Part shown: piece after piece, positions 1-8,937 of the stretch
Position numbering within the stretch: the stretch's first letter is position 1
Layout: each line of letters starts with the position of its first letter
NCBI GenBank assembly: GCA_030446685.1
Contig: JAUJMV010000024.1
Location: 62,206 to 109,318, forward strand
Source: Thermomicrobiales bacterium
GTDB taxonomy: Bacteria; Chloroflexota; Chloroflexia; Thermomicrobiales; CADCWN01
DNA length: 47,113 bases
Reading direction: 5' to 3'
The notes under the pieces: generated by a model
The model's input: the letters and a program-made list of their open reading frames with translations, nothing else
Databases searched by the model: none
What the model was told of the DNA's origin: nothing
Translations under genes and position numbers: made by a program

Positions 1-2
1 TG

Positions 3-1055
3 CAGAAATTGCTGCGCCGCCTCGCCGAGATGGAGCCGGGCGAGTTGCCGGTGCTGAGCGTCTACCTGGACATGCGGCCCCAGGCCACCGGCGAGGACCC
101 GACGGTGCGCTCGGGCCTGATCGTCCTCAAGGATCGCCTGCGCGAGATCGAGAAGACCTTCCTGCCGCGCGGCGACGATCTCGACTCGTTCCGCGCCGAT
201 GCCGCGCGGATCGAGGAATACCTGGCCCAGGACTTCCCCCCCGAGGCGCACGGGCTGGCGATCTTCGCCTGCGCCGGGCGCAGGCTCTTCGAGACGGTCG
301 TGGTGAGCGTGGGGTTCGACAACCAGGTCACGGTCGGGCCGGCGCCGGACCTCTTCCAACTGGCCCGCCTGCTAGACGAGCAGGAGACGGCGGTGGTGGC
401 GCTGGTGGACACCAACACCGCGCGCCTCTTCGTCACCCGCCGCGGCTGGCTGCAGGAAGTCGGCGGCCCCGACGACGACACCAAGTACTACGGCAAGCGC
501 GCGGTCGGCGGCTGGTCGCAGGCGCGCTACCAGCGCCACACCGACGAGGTCCGCGCCAGCTTCGCGCGCGAGGTCGCCGCCGAACTCGACACGCTGACCG
601 AGCGGGTCGGGGCGACCCGCGTGATCCTGGCCGGCGACGAGGTGGCGATCCCGCACCTGCGGGCTGCGCTGCCGCGACGGGTGGCCGACCTGGTCCACGG
701 GGAAGTCCTGCGCCTGGACATCCGCACCGCGCCGGACGCGGTCAAGGAGGAGATCGATCCCCTCCTGGCGGCGATGGAAGCGGAGGATGCCCATTCGATC
801 GCCGACCGTCTGGTGGGCGCGGTGCGGGGCGACGGGCTCGGGGTCGCCGGGCTGCGGCGCACGCGGGCGGCCCTGGAGCGCGGGCAGGTCGATACGCTCC
901 TCATCGACCCAGCGGCCGACGTGGAGGAGGAAACGCGCGGCGAACTGGTGCGCCTGGCCGCGACGACGAGCAGCGCGGTGGAAGTCGTGGAGGGCCACGA
1001 GCCGTTCCGCCGGCTCGGCGGCGTCGGCGCGCTGCTGCGGTACCGCGATGACTGA
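3..1055 (+). CDS. baeRF/VLRF1-type release-factor-like protein, probably 5'-partial
   Basis: The protein (about 350 residues) resembles the bacterial/archaeal eRF1-like (baeRF, Vms1-like) family, thought to act on stalled ribosomes or peptidyl-tRNA. It opens with the typical PVLSVYLD strand, has an eRF1-like alpha/beta core (AVVALVDTNTARLFVTRRG), and carries the G-G-W-S-Q-A-R-Y-Q-R-H motif near residues 165-175, which corresponds to the GGQ-like loop region of these proteins. The reading frame is open to the left edge, so the true start probably lies outside the window; a TTG at position 9 is the only visible candidate. Its stop overlaps the ATG of the GH15 gene by 8 bp (ATGACTGA), suggesting a two-gene operon. 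The family call is fairly sure; the substrate is not known. Confidence 0.75.
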   Translation, partial: QKLLRRLAEMEPGELPVLSVYLDMRPQATGEDPTVRSGLIVLKDRLREIEKTFLPRGDDLDSFRADAARIEEYLAQDFPPEAHGLAIFACAGRRLFETVVVSVGFDNQVTVGPAPDLFQLARLLDEQETAVVALVDTNTARLFVTRRGWLQEVGGPDDDTKYYGKRAVGGWSQARYQRHTDEVRASFAREVAAELDTLTERVGATRVILAGDEVAIPHLRAALPRRVADLVHGEVLRLDIRTAPDAVKEEIDPLLAAMEAEDAHSIADRLVGAVRGDGLGVAGLRRTRAALERGQVDTLLIDPAADVEEETRGELVRLAATTSSAVEVVEGHEPFRRLGGVGALLRYRDD

Positions 1056-2859
1056 GCAGGGTCGCCCCGACGACGCCTATCGGCCGATCGAGGACTACGC
1101 CCTCCTCGGGGACGGGGTCACCGCCGCGCTGGTCGCGCGCGACGGCGCGATCGACTGGGCGTGCTTCCCCCGCTTCGATTCGCCCTCCGTCTTCGCCCGC
1201 GTCCTCGACGCGGCCCAGGGGGGGTACTGGCGCATCGCGCCGGCCGGCGACCACACGGTCGAGCGGCGCTACGTCGCGGGGACCAACGTCCTCTCCACCA
1301 CCTTCGCCACCGCCACCGGGGAAGCCGAGCTGCTCGACTTCATGCCGCCCCGGCACCTCGGCTCGGCGATCCCCGGCGACAACGCGATTGTCCGCATCCT
1401 CCGGGGCCGGCGGGGGACGGTCGAGGTCGAGGTGCGGCTCGCGCCCCGGTTCGATTACGCGCGCGCCGCGGCCCGCTGGACGGCGCAAGAGGCCGTCGGG
1501 GTGCGCGCCGCGCACGATGGCGCGACCCTGACGCTGTACAGCGACGTGCCCCTCCAGTTCGTCGGGGAGGACGCCGAGGGCGTTGCGCCGTGCGGGCCGG
1601 CGAAGAACGCGCCTTCCTGCTCAATTACCGACGGCACGGCTCGCCGCTCTGGCAGAGCAACGCCGCGCGCAACGCCGCCCAACTCCTCGACGGGACGGTC
1701 GCCTACTGGCGCGACTGGATCGGCCAATGCGCCTACGACGGCCCGTACGGGGCGATGGTGCGCCGCAGCGCCCTGGCCCTCAAGCTGCTCGACTACGCCC
1801 CGACCGGCGCGATCGTCGCCGCTCCGACCGCCTCGCTGCCGGAGGCGATCGGCGGCGAGCGCAACTGGGACTACCGCTATAGCTGGCTGCGCGACACGGC
1901 GTTCACCCTCTACGCCCTCTACGGCCTCGGCTACCGGCGGGAGGGCGAAGCCTTCCTCGACTGGATCGTCGAAGTCGCCCGGGGCGACCCGGCCAGGCTC
2001 CAGGTGCTCTACGGCGTCGCCGGGGAGCGGGAGATCGCCGAGCACGAGCTGCCGCACCTGGAGGGGTATCGCGGCTCGCGCCCGGTGCGGATCGGGAATG
2101 GGGCCTACGATCAGCGCCAGCTCGACATCTACGGCGAGGTGCTCGACTGCGCCTTCCTCTTCCACAAGCACGGCGGCGCGATCTCCGGCGAACTCTGGGA
2201 CTTCCTGCGGCGGATCGTCGGGCACGTCTGCGCGGTCTGGGCCGAGCCGGACGACGGCATCTGGGAGGTCCGCAACGGCCCCCGGCACTTCGTCTACTCG
2301 AAGGCGCTCTGCTGGGTGGCGGTCGACCGCGCCATCAAACTGGCGCAGCGCGCCGGGCTGCCCGCCGACCTCGACGCCTGGACCCGCACGCGGGCGGCCA
2401 TCCGCGAGGAACTGCTGCGCGAAGGCTACAACGCCGAGGTCGGCGCGTTCACGCAGTCCTATGGCGAGACCGCCCTCGACGCCGCCGCGCTGGCGATCCT
2501 CCTCCGCCAGGTCCTCCCCCGAAGACCCGCGGATGCGGTCCACGGTGGACCGCATCGTCGAGGGCCTGGGCGAGAACGACCTGCTCTACCGGTACCACCC
2601 GGCCGAGGCGGCCGACGGCCTGGCGGGCGACGAGGGGACCTTCATGATGTGCTCCTTCTGGCTGGTCGACTGCTACGCCGAGATGGGCCGGATCGACGAG
2701 GCGCGGGCGCTGTTCGAGCGCCTGCTCGGCCACGCCAACGACGTCGGCCTCTACGCCGAGCAACTCGACCCCGCCACCGGCCGGCACCTGGGCAACTTCC
2801 CGCAGGCGTTCACCCACGTCGCCCTGATCAACGCCGCCCTCACCCTCGACCGTGAGTAG
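1048..2859 (+). pseudogene. GH15 family glucoamylase/trehalase-like glycoside hydrolase, two frameshifts
   Basis: About 600 residues of a GH15 (alpha/alpha)6-barrel glycosidase, the family of glucoamylases and trehalases. The N-terminal part has the family opening (YRPIEDYALLGDG, DGAIDWACFPRFDSPSVFARVLD). The catalytic domain has NWDYRYSWLRD and HLEGYRGSRPVRIGNGA followed by QLDIYGEVLD, the region of the general acid Glu, and ends with GTFMMCSFWLVDCY and the GLYAEQLDPATG stretch that holds the second catalytic Glu. The coding frame changes near 1590-1605 and changes back near 2515-2525, where a CCCCC run sits. All conserved blocks survive, so these may be sequencing indels rather than decay. 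It starts at ATG 1048, overlapping the upstream gene, and an AI-2E exporter follows 6 bp after its stop. Confidence 0.85.
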
Positions 2860-2865
2860 GGTGTG

Positions 2866-3975
2866 ATGGGCGCGAACAGCACCCTTGTGACCATCGTCAG
2901 GCGCCACCGGGGTCGGCCCGGCGGGCCGACCCCGATTCTGATCTCGAAGCGCGTCCGCAACGTGCTCCTGGTCGGTGGACTGATCGCCCTGCTGCTGCTC
3001 CCGCGCTTCGCCCCGAGCGTCCCAATCATCGTGCTGGGCGGCGCGATCCTGGCCTTGCTCCTCTCGTTCCCCGTCAGGCTGCTCTCCCGCGTCATGCCGC
3101 GCGGGCTGGCGCTCCTGACGACCGGCCTGGCGCTGATCGGGCTGGTGGCGTGGGGGCTGGTCTTCCTCCTGCCGATCGTGGTCGCCCAGTTGACCGGCCT
3201 GATCGCGGCGGCGCCGGAGTTCGCCGCGCGCGAACCGCCTGCTGCAAGACCTGCTCGAGCCGTTGCACGAGCGGGGCTTCCTGGCTGGTGAGTCCGCGGA
3301 CGTGGCCGGCGATCTCGAACAGGAGCTCTTCGCGCGCGCCCAGGGCCTGACCGAGGCGCTGCTCGGCCGGCTGGGCGCGCTCCTGCAGGGCACGGTCAAC
3401 TGCGCGATCCGGCTCTTCGGCAGCCTCTTCATCGCGCTCTACCTGCTGCTCGACATCCGGCGGGTCAAGGCCGCGTACCTGCGCCTGGTCGCGCCGCGCT
3501 ACCGGCGGGACGCGCGGGAACTCCGGGACGCGTTCAGCATCTCGCTCTCGCGCTATCTCGGGGCCCCCTCGTCATCATGGCGGCGCGAGGCGCGCTCACC
3601 GCGCTGGCGCTGTGGGTCCTGGGCGTGCCCTACGCCATCCTGCTCGGGGTGTGGGTCGCGGTCACCGCGGTCATCCCCGACCTGGGCGCCCGGCTCGGCG
3701 GCATCCCGGCGGTGATCCTCGCCTCCTTCCAGTCGCCGACCACCGCGCTCCTGACGGTCCTGCTCTACGTCTTCATCCAGCAATTCGCGAGCTACGTGCT
3801 GCCCCCGCGGCTCCAGGGGCAGGTCGTGCGCGGCCACCCGGCGATCATCCTCCTGGCGGTGATCGGCGGGACCGAGATCGTCGGGCTGGCCGGGGCGGTG
3901 CTGGCCGTGCCGACACTCGCCGTGCCGCGCGTCTTCGTCGACTTCTTCCGCGTCCGGCTGCGCGTCCAGCGATAG
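2866..3975 (+). pseudogene. AI-2E family transporter (PerM type), two frameshifts
   Basis: A polytopic membrane protein of the AI-2E/PerM superfamily, about 370 residues when the frames are joined. The N-terminus has a basic cytoplasmic stretch then paired hydrophobic segments (NVLLVGGLIALLLLPRFAP, PIIVLGGAILALLLSFP). The amphipathic middle (LLEPLHERGFLAGESADVAGDLEQELFARAQGLTEALLG) and the C-terminal block with P-Y-A-I-L-L-G and I-P-D-L-G-A-R-L-G-G-I-P follow the family order. Frame changes fall near 3230 and near 3565, the latter beside a GGGGCCCCC run. It follows the GH15 gene by 6 bp, so it is probably co-transcribed. A second, intact AI-2E protein is at 7074. The exported substrate cannot be told. 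Confidence 0.75.
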
Positions 3976-4007
3976 GCCGCGATGGTGGGCGGCGCCCGGC
4001 ACCGCCG

Positions 4008-4632
4008 TCAGGCGGCCGGGGTGTCCGCGTGTCCCCGACCGGGATGGGGTGGGTGGACCGCGCGCGGCGGGTCGGGCTGGGCGGCGATCAACTGCCGGAA
4101 GCGCCGCCAGAACGCGGCGTGTTCGACCAGTTCGCGCTGCCGCCCGGTCGCGCCCGCCGGGAAGGACTGGCAGGCGACCTCGACCCAGTATTCCACCGTG
4201 CCACTCGCCGGGCGCGCCGGGGCGTCGGCGGTCGGCGGCCGCCAGCGATCTTCCAGATAGTGCCGCAGCAGCGCCGGCAGCGTCTCGTGGCGCCGCAGGT
4301 AGGGCACGGCGACATCGAGCGCCAGCCGCGCGTGCGCGCTCGGCGGCGGGGCTGCGCTCGGGATCGCGCAACTGCCGCTCGGCGTGCCGCCACCGCGTCA
4401 GCACGGCCGCGACTGGCGCCGGGGCGGCGCCGGACGCGCCGGCCCCGCGGCCGATCTCCCGGCGTGGCCGGGCGTGCCGTCTCGCATCCGGGGCGTCGTC
4501 GGGGCCGGCCCCGTCTCCGGCGCCGGAGAGCGTGCGGGGTAGCCCGGCGGCGGCCAGGGCCAGCCGCGCGAACCACCCCCGCTCGCCAGCGGAGACGGCA
4601 GTGGAATCGTGATACGGCTCGAATAAGGGCAT
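4008..4632 (-). pseudogene. hypothetical protein, frameshifted
   Basis: About 205 residues of a soluble protein I do not recognise. The N-terminus begins MPLFEPYHDSTAV at ATG 4632 behind a good ribosome site (GGAGAGCGTACC-ATG). A helical segment follows (GWFARLALAAAGLPRTL), then an Ala/Pro/Arg-rich linker, then a C-terminal half with VPYLRRHETLPALLRHYLEDRW and GTVEYWVEVACQSFPAGATGRQRELVEHAAFWRRFRQLI. The two halves are in different frames, with a shift near 4330-4350 in a GC-rich run. The gene converges on the AI-2E gene ending at 3975 and lies downstream of the lmo0937-type gene, separated from it by a strong terminator-like hairpin. No function is proposed. Confidence 0.45.
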
Positions 4633-4674
4633 GGTACGCTCTCCATTCTCGACTGCGCGGGCGGAAAACCAGGC

Positions 4675-4704
4675 GGGAGGAGGCAGCGGTGACTGCCTCC
4701 TCCC
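4675..4704 (-). terminator. terminator-like hairpin downstream of the lmo0937-type gene
   Basis: A perfect 12-bp inverted repeat (GGGAGGAGGCAG, 6-nt loop, CTGCCTCCTCCC). On the minus strand it is followed by CCTGGTTTTCC, giving a short T-run, so it would end the transcript of the small membrane protein gene before the next minus-strand gene at 4632. Confidence 0.55.
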
Positions 4705-4767
4705 GGCCTGCGTGAATGGGGCAGGCGGCCCAGTTCGGTTGTCGGACCCGCGGTCACGTCCGTCGGA

Positions 4768-4923
4768 TTAGGCGGTGCGCCGTCCGCTGATCAGGTTCCA
4801 GACGATCAGGATCGCCGCGACGACGAGCAGGATGTGGATGAAGCTCCCGATGACGTCGAAAATGAACCCGAGCAGCCACAGGACCACGACGATCGCCGCG
4901 ATTGTCCAGAGAATTCCAGCCAT
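4768..4923 (-). CDS. lmo0937-family small membrane protein (51 aa)
   Basis: A 51-residue hydrophobic protein running from MAGILWTIAAIVVVLWLLGF to ISGRRTA. It has two membrane segments, roughly residues 3-25 and 28-46, joined by FDVIGSFIH, and a short basic tail. Length, two-helix layout and the WLLGFI/VWNLI motifs match the lmo0937 family of tiny membrane proteins, which are associated with envelope stress in other bacteria; the molecular role is unknown. ATG 4923 is preceded by AAAGGACAGGTAG. About 100 nt upstream lies one of the four TTGAGG direct-repeat promoters, so it is probably a member of that putative regulon. The gene is short enough to be missed by standard size cut-offs. Confidence 0.8.
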   Translation of the reverse strand: MAGILWTIAAIVVVLWLLGFIFDVIGSFIHILLVVAAILIVWNLISGRRTA

Positions 4924-5022
4924 CTACCTGTCCTTTCTTTGTGTTGCGTGCCGGGCCGCGTCGCTGGTCCTCCCGGACCGGCCGCATGTCGCGATGCCGC
5001 CGGCTGCCACGCTGCCACCTCA

Positions 5023-5054
5023 AGCATATCGCCGCCGCCTCAACTTCACCTCAA
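5023..5054 (-). promoter_or_regulatory. TTGAGG-N5-TTGAGG direct-repeat promoter upstream of the lmo0937-type gene
   Basis: On the minus strand TTGAGG-TGAAG-TTGAGG occupies 5054-5038. Nine nt later comes TATGCT (5028-5023), a -10-like hexamer. A third TTGAGG overlaps just downstream (5023-5018). The two repeats are 11 bp apart start to start, one helical turn, as in PhoB/OmpR operators that replace the -35 element. The start codon is about 95 nt downstream of the -10. Confidence 0.65.
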
Positions 5055-5081
5055 CGGCGCGGCCCGGCCGGGTCCGGCACG

Positions 5082-6452
5082 TCAGAGGCCCAGGAGCGCG
5101 GTGGCGATCACCAGGTAGATCGCCAGCCCGGTGGCGTCCACCAGCGTGGTGATCAGCGGGGCCGAGACGAGCGCCGGGTCGAGGCCGAGGCGCTGCGCCA
5201 CCAGCGGCACCGCCGCCCCGATCGTGTTGGCCCAGGCGCAGACCGCGACGACCGCCAGGGCGACCACCGCCGCCAGGTTGACCGCGCGGCCCACCAGGAG
5301 CGCGAAGCCGAACGCGACCAGGGCGAGCAGCAGGCCCAGCAGGAGCCCGCTGGCGAACTCGCGGGCGATCACCCGCTAGGCATCGCGCAGCCGGATCTCG
5401 CCGAGGGCCATGCCGCGCACCATCGTCGAGACGGTCTGCGCCCCGGTGTTGCCGCCGGTGCCGATCAGCAGCGGGATGAAGAAGGCGAGCGCGACGACCT
5501 GGTCCAGCGCCGCCTCGAAGCGGCCCAGGACGTTGATCGTCAGCGTGCCGGTCAGGAAGAGGATCAGCAGCCAGCCGATCCGCCGCCGGACCGCCCGGGC
5601 GATCGGGGTCGAGAAGTACGATTCGTCGGGCCTGCCGCTCTCGATCGCCCCCAGGCGCAGCACATCCTCCGTGTTCTCCGCCACCAGCACGTCGATCGCG
5701 TCGTCCACCGTGACGATGCCGAGCAGGCGCCGGTCGGGCGCGACAACCGGCAGCGCGAAGAGATCGTACTGCGAGATGAGCCGGGCCGCCTCCTCCTGAT
5801 CGGTCTCCGGCGCGACCGCGACCGGCGGGGGCTGCATCAGGTCGGCGACGGGCCGCTCGGGCGCGGCGGCCAGCACCGCCCGCAGCGCGACGCTGCCGAG
5901 GAGCCGGCCGGCGGCGTCCAGCGCGTAGAGGTCGGTGATCGCCTGGACGGCGGGGTCGAGCTCGCGCAGGAAGGCCAGCACCTCCGCCGCGCGCATCTCC
6001 GGCCGCACGGCCGCGAACGCCTCCGTCATGATCCGCCCGGCGCTCCCCGGCGGGTAGGCGAGCAGCGCGCGGGCGTCGGCGGCATCGGGCGGGGACATCG
6101 CCGCCAGCAGCGCCTGGCGGCGCTCCGGCACGTCCTCCCCCAGGATCTCCGCGACATCATCCGCCGGCAGCCGGTCCAGGATCCGCCCGACCTCGCCGGG
6201 GGGCAGCGCGGCGACCAGCGCCCGCGTGGCGTCGAGCCCGGTCTCGTCCAGCACCTCGGCGGCCTGCGCCGGCGCCAGCGCGCGGAAGGCGGCCAGTCGC
6301 GCCGCGTCGTCGAGCCGGTCGATCGCGTCGGCAATGTCGGCCGGGTGCTGCCGGCTGAGCAGCGCGCCCAGCCCCTCGACCTCCCCCAGCGCCACGGCCT
6401 GGCGCACCTGCCGCTCCAGGGCCTCGCGCGCCTCCGGTGTCGCCCGGCTCAT
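5082..6452 (-). pseudogene. mgtE: MgtE magnesium transporter, one in-frame TAG
   Basis: A full-length MgtE Mg2+ channel/transporter (about 457 residues). The N-terminal MgtE_N superhelical domain has the repeated L.PADIADAIDRL, LPPGEVGRILDRLPADDVAEILG pattern. A pair of CBS domains follows (ITDLYALDAAGRLLG, RPVADLMQPPPVAVAPET, LFALPVVAPDRRLLGIVTVDDA). The membrane domain carries the pore signature with P-L-L-I-G-T-G-G-N-T-G-A-Q. A single TAG at 5373-5375 interrupts the frame in RDA-stop-RVIARE, at the loop before the last three membrane helices; the frame continues intact to the stop at 5082. This is either a point mutation or a base-call error. ATG 6452 is preferred over ATG 6458 because it is 8 nt from GGAGG. 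Confidence 0.85.
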
Positions 6453-6629
6453 GCCCATTCCCTCCAGTCAATCCGGGAGTGACGGCCCCCCATCTCCGGG
6501 ACCGCCCGTGGCGCCCGCGCCAGGCCGGACCATCGCCGGTATTCGCCGGGCCCCGCGATCGTCACGGTGTCGCGGGCTCGCCCCCCACCGGGTACGCGGG
6601 TATCCGGGGATCGGCGCGCGGGGCGCGCG

Positions 6630-6661
6630 TTGAGGCGCTGTTGAGGTAACCCCGTCATCGT
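6630..6661 (+). promoter_or_regulatory. TTGAGG-N5-TTGAGG direct-repeat promoter upstream of the 82-aa gene
   Basis: TTGAGG-CGCTG-TTGAGG at 6630-6646, then exactly 9 nt to CATCGT (6656-6661), the -10-like position seen in the other three copies. The start codon at 6755 is about 93 nt further on. The site lies in the intergenic space shared with the divergent mgtE gene. Confidence 0.6.
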
Positions 6662-6754
6662 GGGCCTGGGGGCGCGCCGCGAGGAGCCGGCGTGGCCGCC
6701 CGGCCGCCGCCCCGAGCGGCGGTCCGACCGACCAGCACCCCACGGAGGAGAGCG

Positions 6755-7003
6755 ATGGACGAGCAAACCGAGCGCGGGCACGACTCCGCCGAAGCGATCC
6801 GGCGGCGCAATAGCGAAGAGGCGCGCAAGCTGCTCGACGCCAGGGAGGAGCGGCACGAAGAGCGGAGCGGGGCGGACGCGCCGCGCTACGACGATCCGCT
6901 CCACGACGACCAGGACGTCATCCCCAACCAGGTCAACCTCCCCCTCGGGGGTAACACCGGCTCGCAGATCCGGGAGGGCCGGAAGCGGCGCGGGCAGGGC
7001 TAG
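6755..7003 (+). CDS. small highly charged hypothetical protein (82 aa)
   Basis: A hydrophilic 82-residue protein with no membrane segment. Its N-terminal half is a charged, probably helical stretch (RRRNSEEARKLLDAREERHEERSG). The C-terminal half holds DDPLHDDQDVIPNQVNLPLGGNTGSQIREGRKRRGQG, rich in Asp, Asn and Gly and probably disordered. The composition recalls stress-induced hydrophilic proteins, but I recognise no family. ATG 6755 follows CGGAGGAGAGCG. It sits behind a TTGAGG direct-repeat promoter and 70 bp ahead of the intact AI-2E transporter gene, with which it may be transcribed. Confidence 0.6.
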   Translation: MDEQTERGHDSAEAIRRRNSEEARKLLDAREERHEERSGADAPRYDDPLHDDQDVIPNQVNLPLGGNTGSQIREGRKRRGQG

Positions 7004-7073
7004 GGGCGCGGGCGGATCCCCGCCCACCGCGCCCGCATGCCGGTGCGCGGCGGGGCCGCGAAGGAGCATCATA

Positions 7074-8197
7074 GTGTCCCCGATCCGGTCACGCCGCGTC
7101 GCCGCGCCCCTGCCGCCCGCCCCGCGCGAAGCGCCGCCGCCGGGCGCGCCCTCGCCCGGCGGCCCCTGGCGCATCGCGACGATCGGTGCGATCGCCCTGG
7201 TATCGGCGCTCGGCCTCGGCGCCGTCGTCTGGGCGCTGGCCCGCCCGATCGCGCTGCTGCTGGCGGCGATCGTGATCGCCACGGCCCTGCTGCCGATCGT
7301 GGACTGGCTGGCGCGCTGGCTGCCGCGGACGCTCGCCATCGTCCTCGTCTACCTCCTGGTGCTCCTGGTCTTCGGCGCCATCGGCCTGGTCATCGTGCCG
7401 CCGTTGGTCGAGCAGGCGCGCGCGCTCGTGGAGAACGCCCCGGCGCTCCTGGAGCGGGCCGAGACCTGGATCGACCGGCAGGAGCGCCTCGACAGCGGGG
7501 CGGTGTTCGAGGCGGTCCAATCGCGCGCCGCCGCGATCGGCGGCGCGCTGGTGGCGCTGCCCCTGGCGCTCGTCTCGGCGGTCACCGAGTTCGTGCTGGT
7601 GGTCACCATGTCGGCCTACTGGATCGTCGCCCTGCCGGGGCTGCGGCGATTCTTCCTCTCCCTCTTCCCCGCCGCGCGCCGGGATCGCGCGGCCGAGGTC
7701 GCGCGGGAGATGGGCCAGGCGGTGGGCGGGTTTGTCCGCGGGACGGTGATCGACGGGGCGATCATCGCGACCCTGGTCTACCTGGGGCTGCGCCTGATCG
7801 GCGTCGAGTACACCCTGGTCCTGGCGCTCCTGGCCGGGCTCGGCGAGCTGATCCCGATCGTCGGCCCGATCCTGGCCGGCGTGCCGGCGGTGGCGATCGC
7901 CCTGGCGGACTCCCCGACGCAGGCGCTCGTCGTGTTCGTCTTCTACCTCGTCCTCCAGCAGGTGGAGAGCAACCTGCTGCTCCCCTACATCATGCGCGCC
8001 CAGTCGGAGATCCCGCCGCTGCTCACCCTCTTCGCCGTGCTGGCGGGCGGGGCGCTGGGCGGGCTGCTCGGCGCGCTGATCGCGATCCCGCTCTCGGGTG
8101 CGCTGCGGGTCTTCGTCGTGCGCGTCGTCGCGCCGCCGATCCGGCGCTGGTCGGGCGCGGCGGGCGAGGCCGGGGGCCGGGCGGGGGCGGCGGGTGA
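7074..8197 (+). CDS. AI-2E family transporter (PerM type)
   Basis: About 370 residues with seven to eight predicted membrane helices. After a Pro/Arg-rich cytoplasmic tail (residues 1-30) come paired helices (IATIGAIALVSALGLGAVVWALARP, LLLAAIVIATALLPIVDWLA, VLVYLLVLLVFGAIGLVIVPP). An amphipathic stretch (ALVENAPALLERAETWIDRQ) follows, then the C-terminal signature LAGLGELIPIVGPILAGVPA and the VFYLVLQQVESNLLLPYIM block typical of the family. GTG 7074 lies behind GAAGGAG. The frame stays open past the expected end into the convergent gene; the natural stop is probably the TGA at 8195 in the adjacent frame, implying a 1-nt error in the G-rich stretch at 8170-8193. Confidence 0.8.
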
Positions 8198-8211
8198 ACC
8201 CCGCCCCCGCC
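8180..8211. terminator. GC-rich hairpin between convergent genes
   Basis: An 11-bp perfect inverted repeat, GGCGGGGGCGG at 8180-8190 and CCGCCCCCGCC at 8201-8211, with a 10-nt loop. It lies at the meeting point of the AI-2E gene (+) and the response regulator gene (-). There is no clear T-run, so it may be a bidirectional terminator or simply an RNA-stabilising stem. Confidence 0.45.
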
Positions 8212-8232
8212 GCCCCCCGGCTGCCGGCGCCA

Positions 8233-8937
8233 TCAGCCCTTCCGGAAGCGATAGCCGATGCTGCGCACGCTCTCGATGTACCGCGGGGCGTCGGCGGAGT
8301 CGCCCAGCTTCTCGCGCAGGCGGCGGACGTACTCCCAGAGGGAGCTCATGCTGCCGCCGCCGTCGGGCCAGAGGCGGTCGAGGATCAGCTCGTTGGGGAG
8401 GATCTGCCCCCGGTTGCGGATCAGCAGGTAGAGCAGGCGGGCTTCCATCGGCGTCAGGCGCTGCTCCCCGGCCGGCGTCCGCGCCAGGTGCTCGGCGAGT
8501 TCGATCGTCAACTGCTCGTCGACGACCACGGTGGAGTCGAGGAGTTCGCCCTGGGGCCACGACCGCGCCAACAGGTTGCGGATGCGCGCGACCAGTTCCT
8601 TGTAGCTGAAGGGCTTGGTCACGTAGTCGTCGGCGTAGTGGGTGAGGCCCTCGACCTTGCTCTCCTCGGCGTCGATCGCGGTCAGCATGATGATCGGCAG
8701 ATCGGTGAATTGCCGCAGCCGCTTCGCCAGCGCGAAGCCGTCCATGCCCGGCATCATCAGGTCGACGACCGCCAGGTGCGGCAGCTTGTGCTGGATCAGG
8801 TGCAGCGCCCGCTGGCCGCGATCCGCGGCCAGCACCCGGAAGCCGTCCGCCTCCAGCTGCACCCGCAGCATCAGCAGCATATCCGGGTCGTCGTCGACCA
8901 GCAGCAGCGTCGGGATCACCGGCACGACCTGGTTCAT
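8233..8937 (-). CDS. OmpR/PhoB-family DNA-binding response regulator
   Basis: A 234-residue two-component response regulator. The receiver domain (residues about 10-125) has the acidic pair in LLLVDDDPDM, the phospho-acceptor Asp in AVVDLMMPGMDG, the Thr in IIMLTA and the Lys in YVTKPFSYKEL. The C-terminal winged helix (about 140-234) reads LTPMEARLLYLLIRNRGQ and YVRRLREKLGD, ending RSIGYRFRKG, as in PhoB/OmpR proteins. Its ATG overlaps the stop of the histidine kinase gene (ATGA), so the two are translationally coupled. Proteins of this class bind direct repeats spaced 11 bp and overlapping the -35; four such repeats (TTGAGG-N5-TTGAGG) lie on either side, and this regulator is the natural candidate to bind them (inference). 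Confidence 0.92.
   Translation of the reverse strand: MNQVVPVIPTLLLVDDDPDMLLMLRVQLEADGFRVLAADRGQRALHLIQHKLPHLAVVDLMMPGMDGFALAKRLRQFTDLPIIMLTAIDAEESKVEGLTHYADDYVTKPFSYKELVARIRNLLARSWPQGELLDSTVVVDEQLTIELAEHLARTPAGEQRLTPMEARLLYLLIRNRGQILPNELILDRLWPDGGGSMSSLWEYVRRLREKLGDSADAPRYIESVRSIGYRFRKG

Noticed and set aside
5373..5375. In-frame TAG in mgtE as pyrrolysine or programmed read-through
   Set aside because: The position is an ordinary loop residue, no Pyl machinery or structure is visible, and a single-base change from a sense codon explains it.
8180..8211. The GC-rich hairpin as an origin or attachment site
   Set aside because: No repeats, integrase gene or DnaA-like boxes nearby; its place between convergent genes fits a transcription end.
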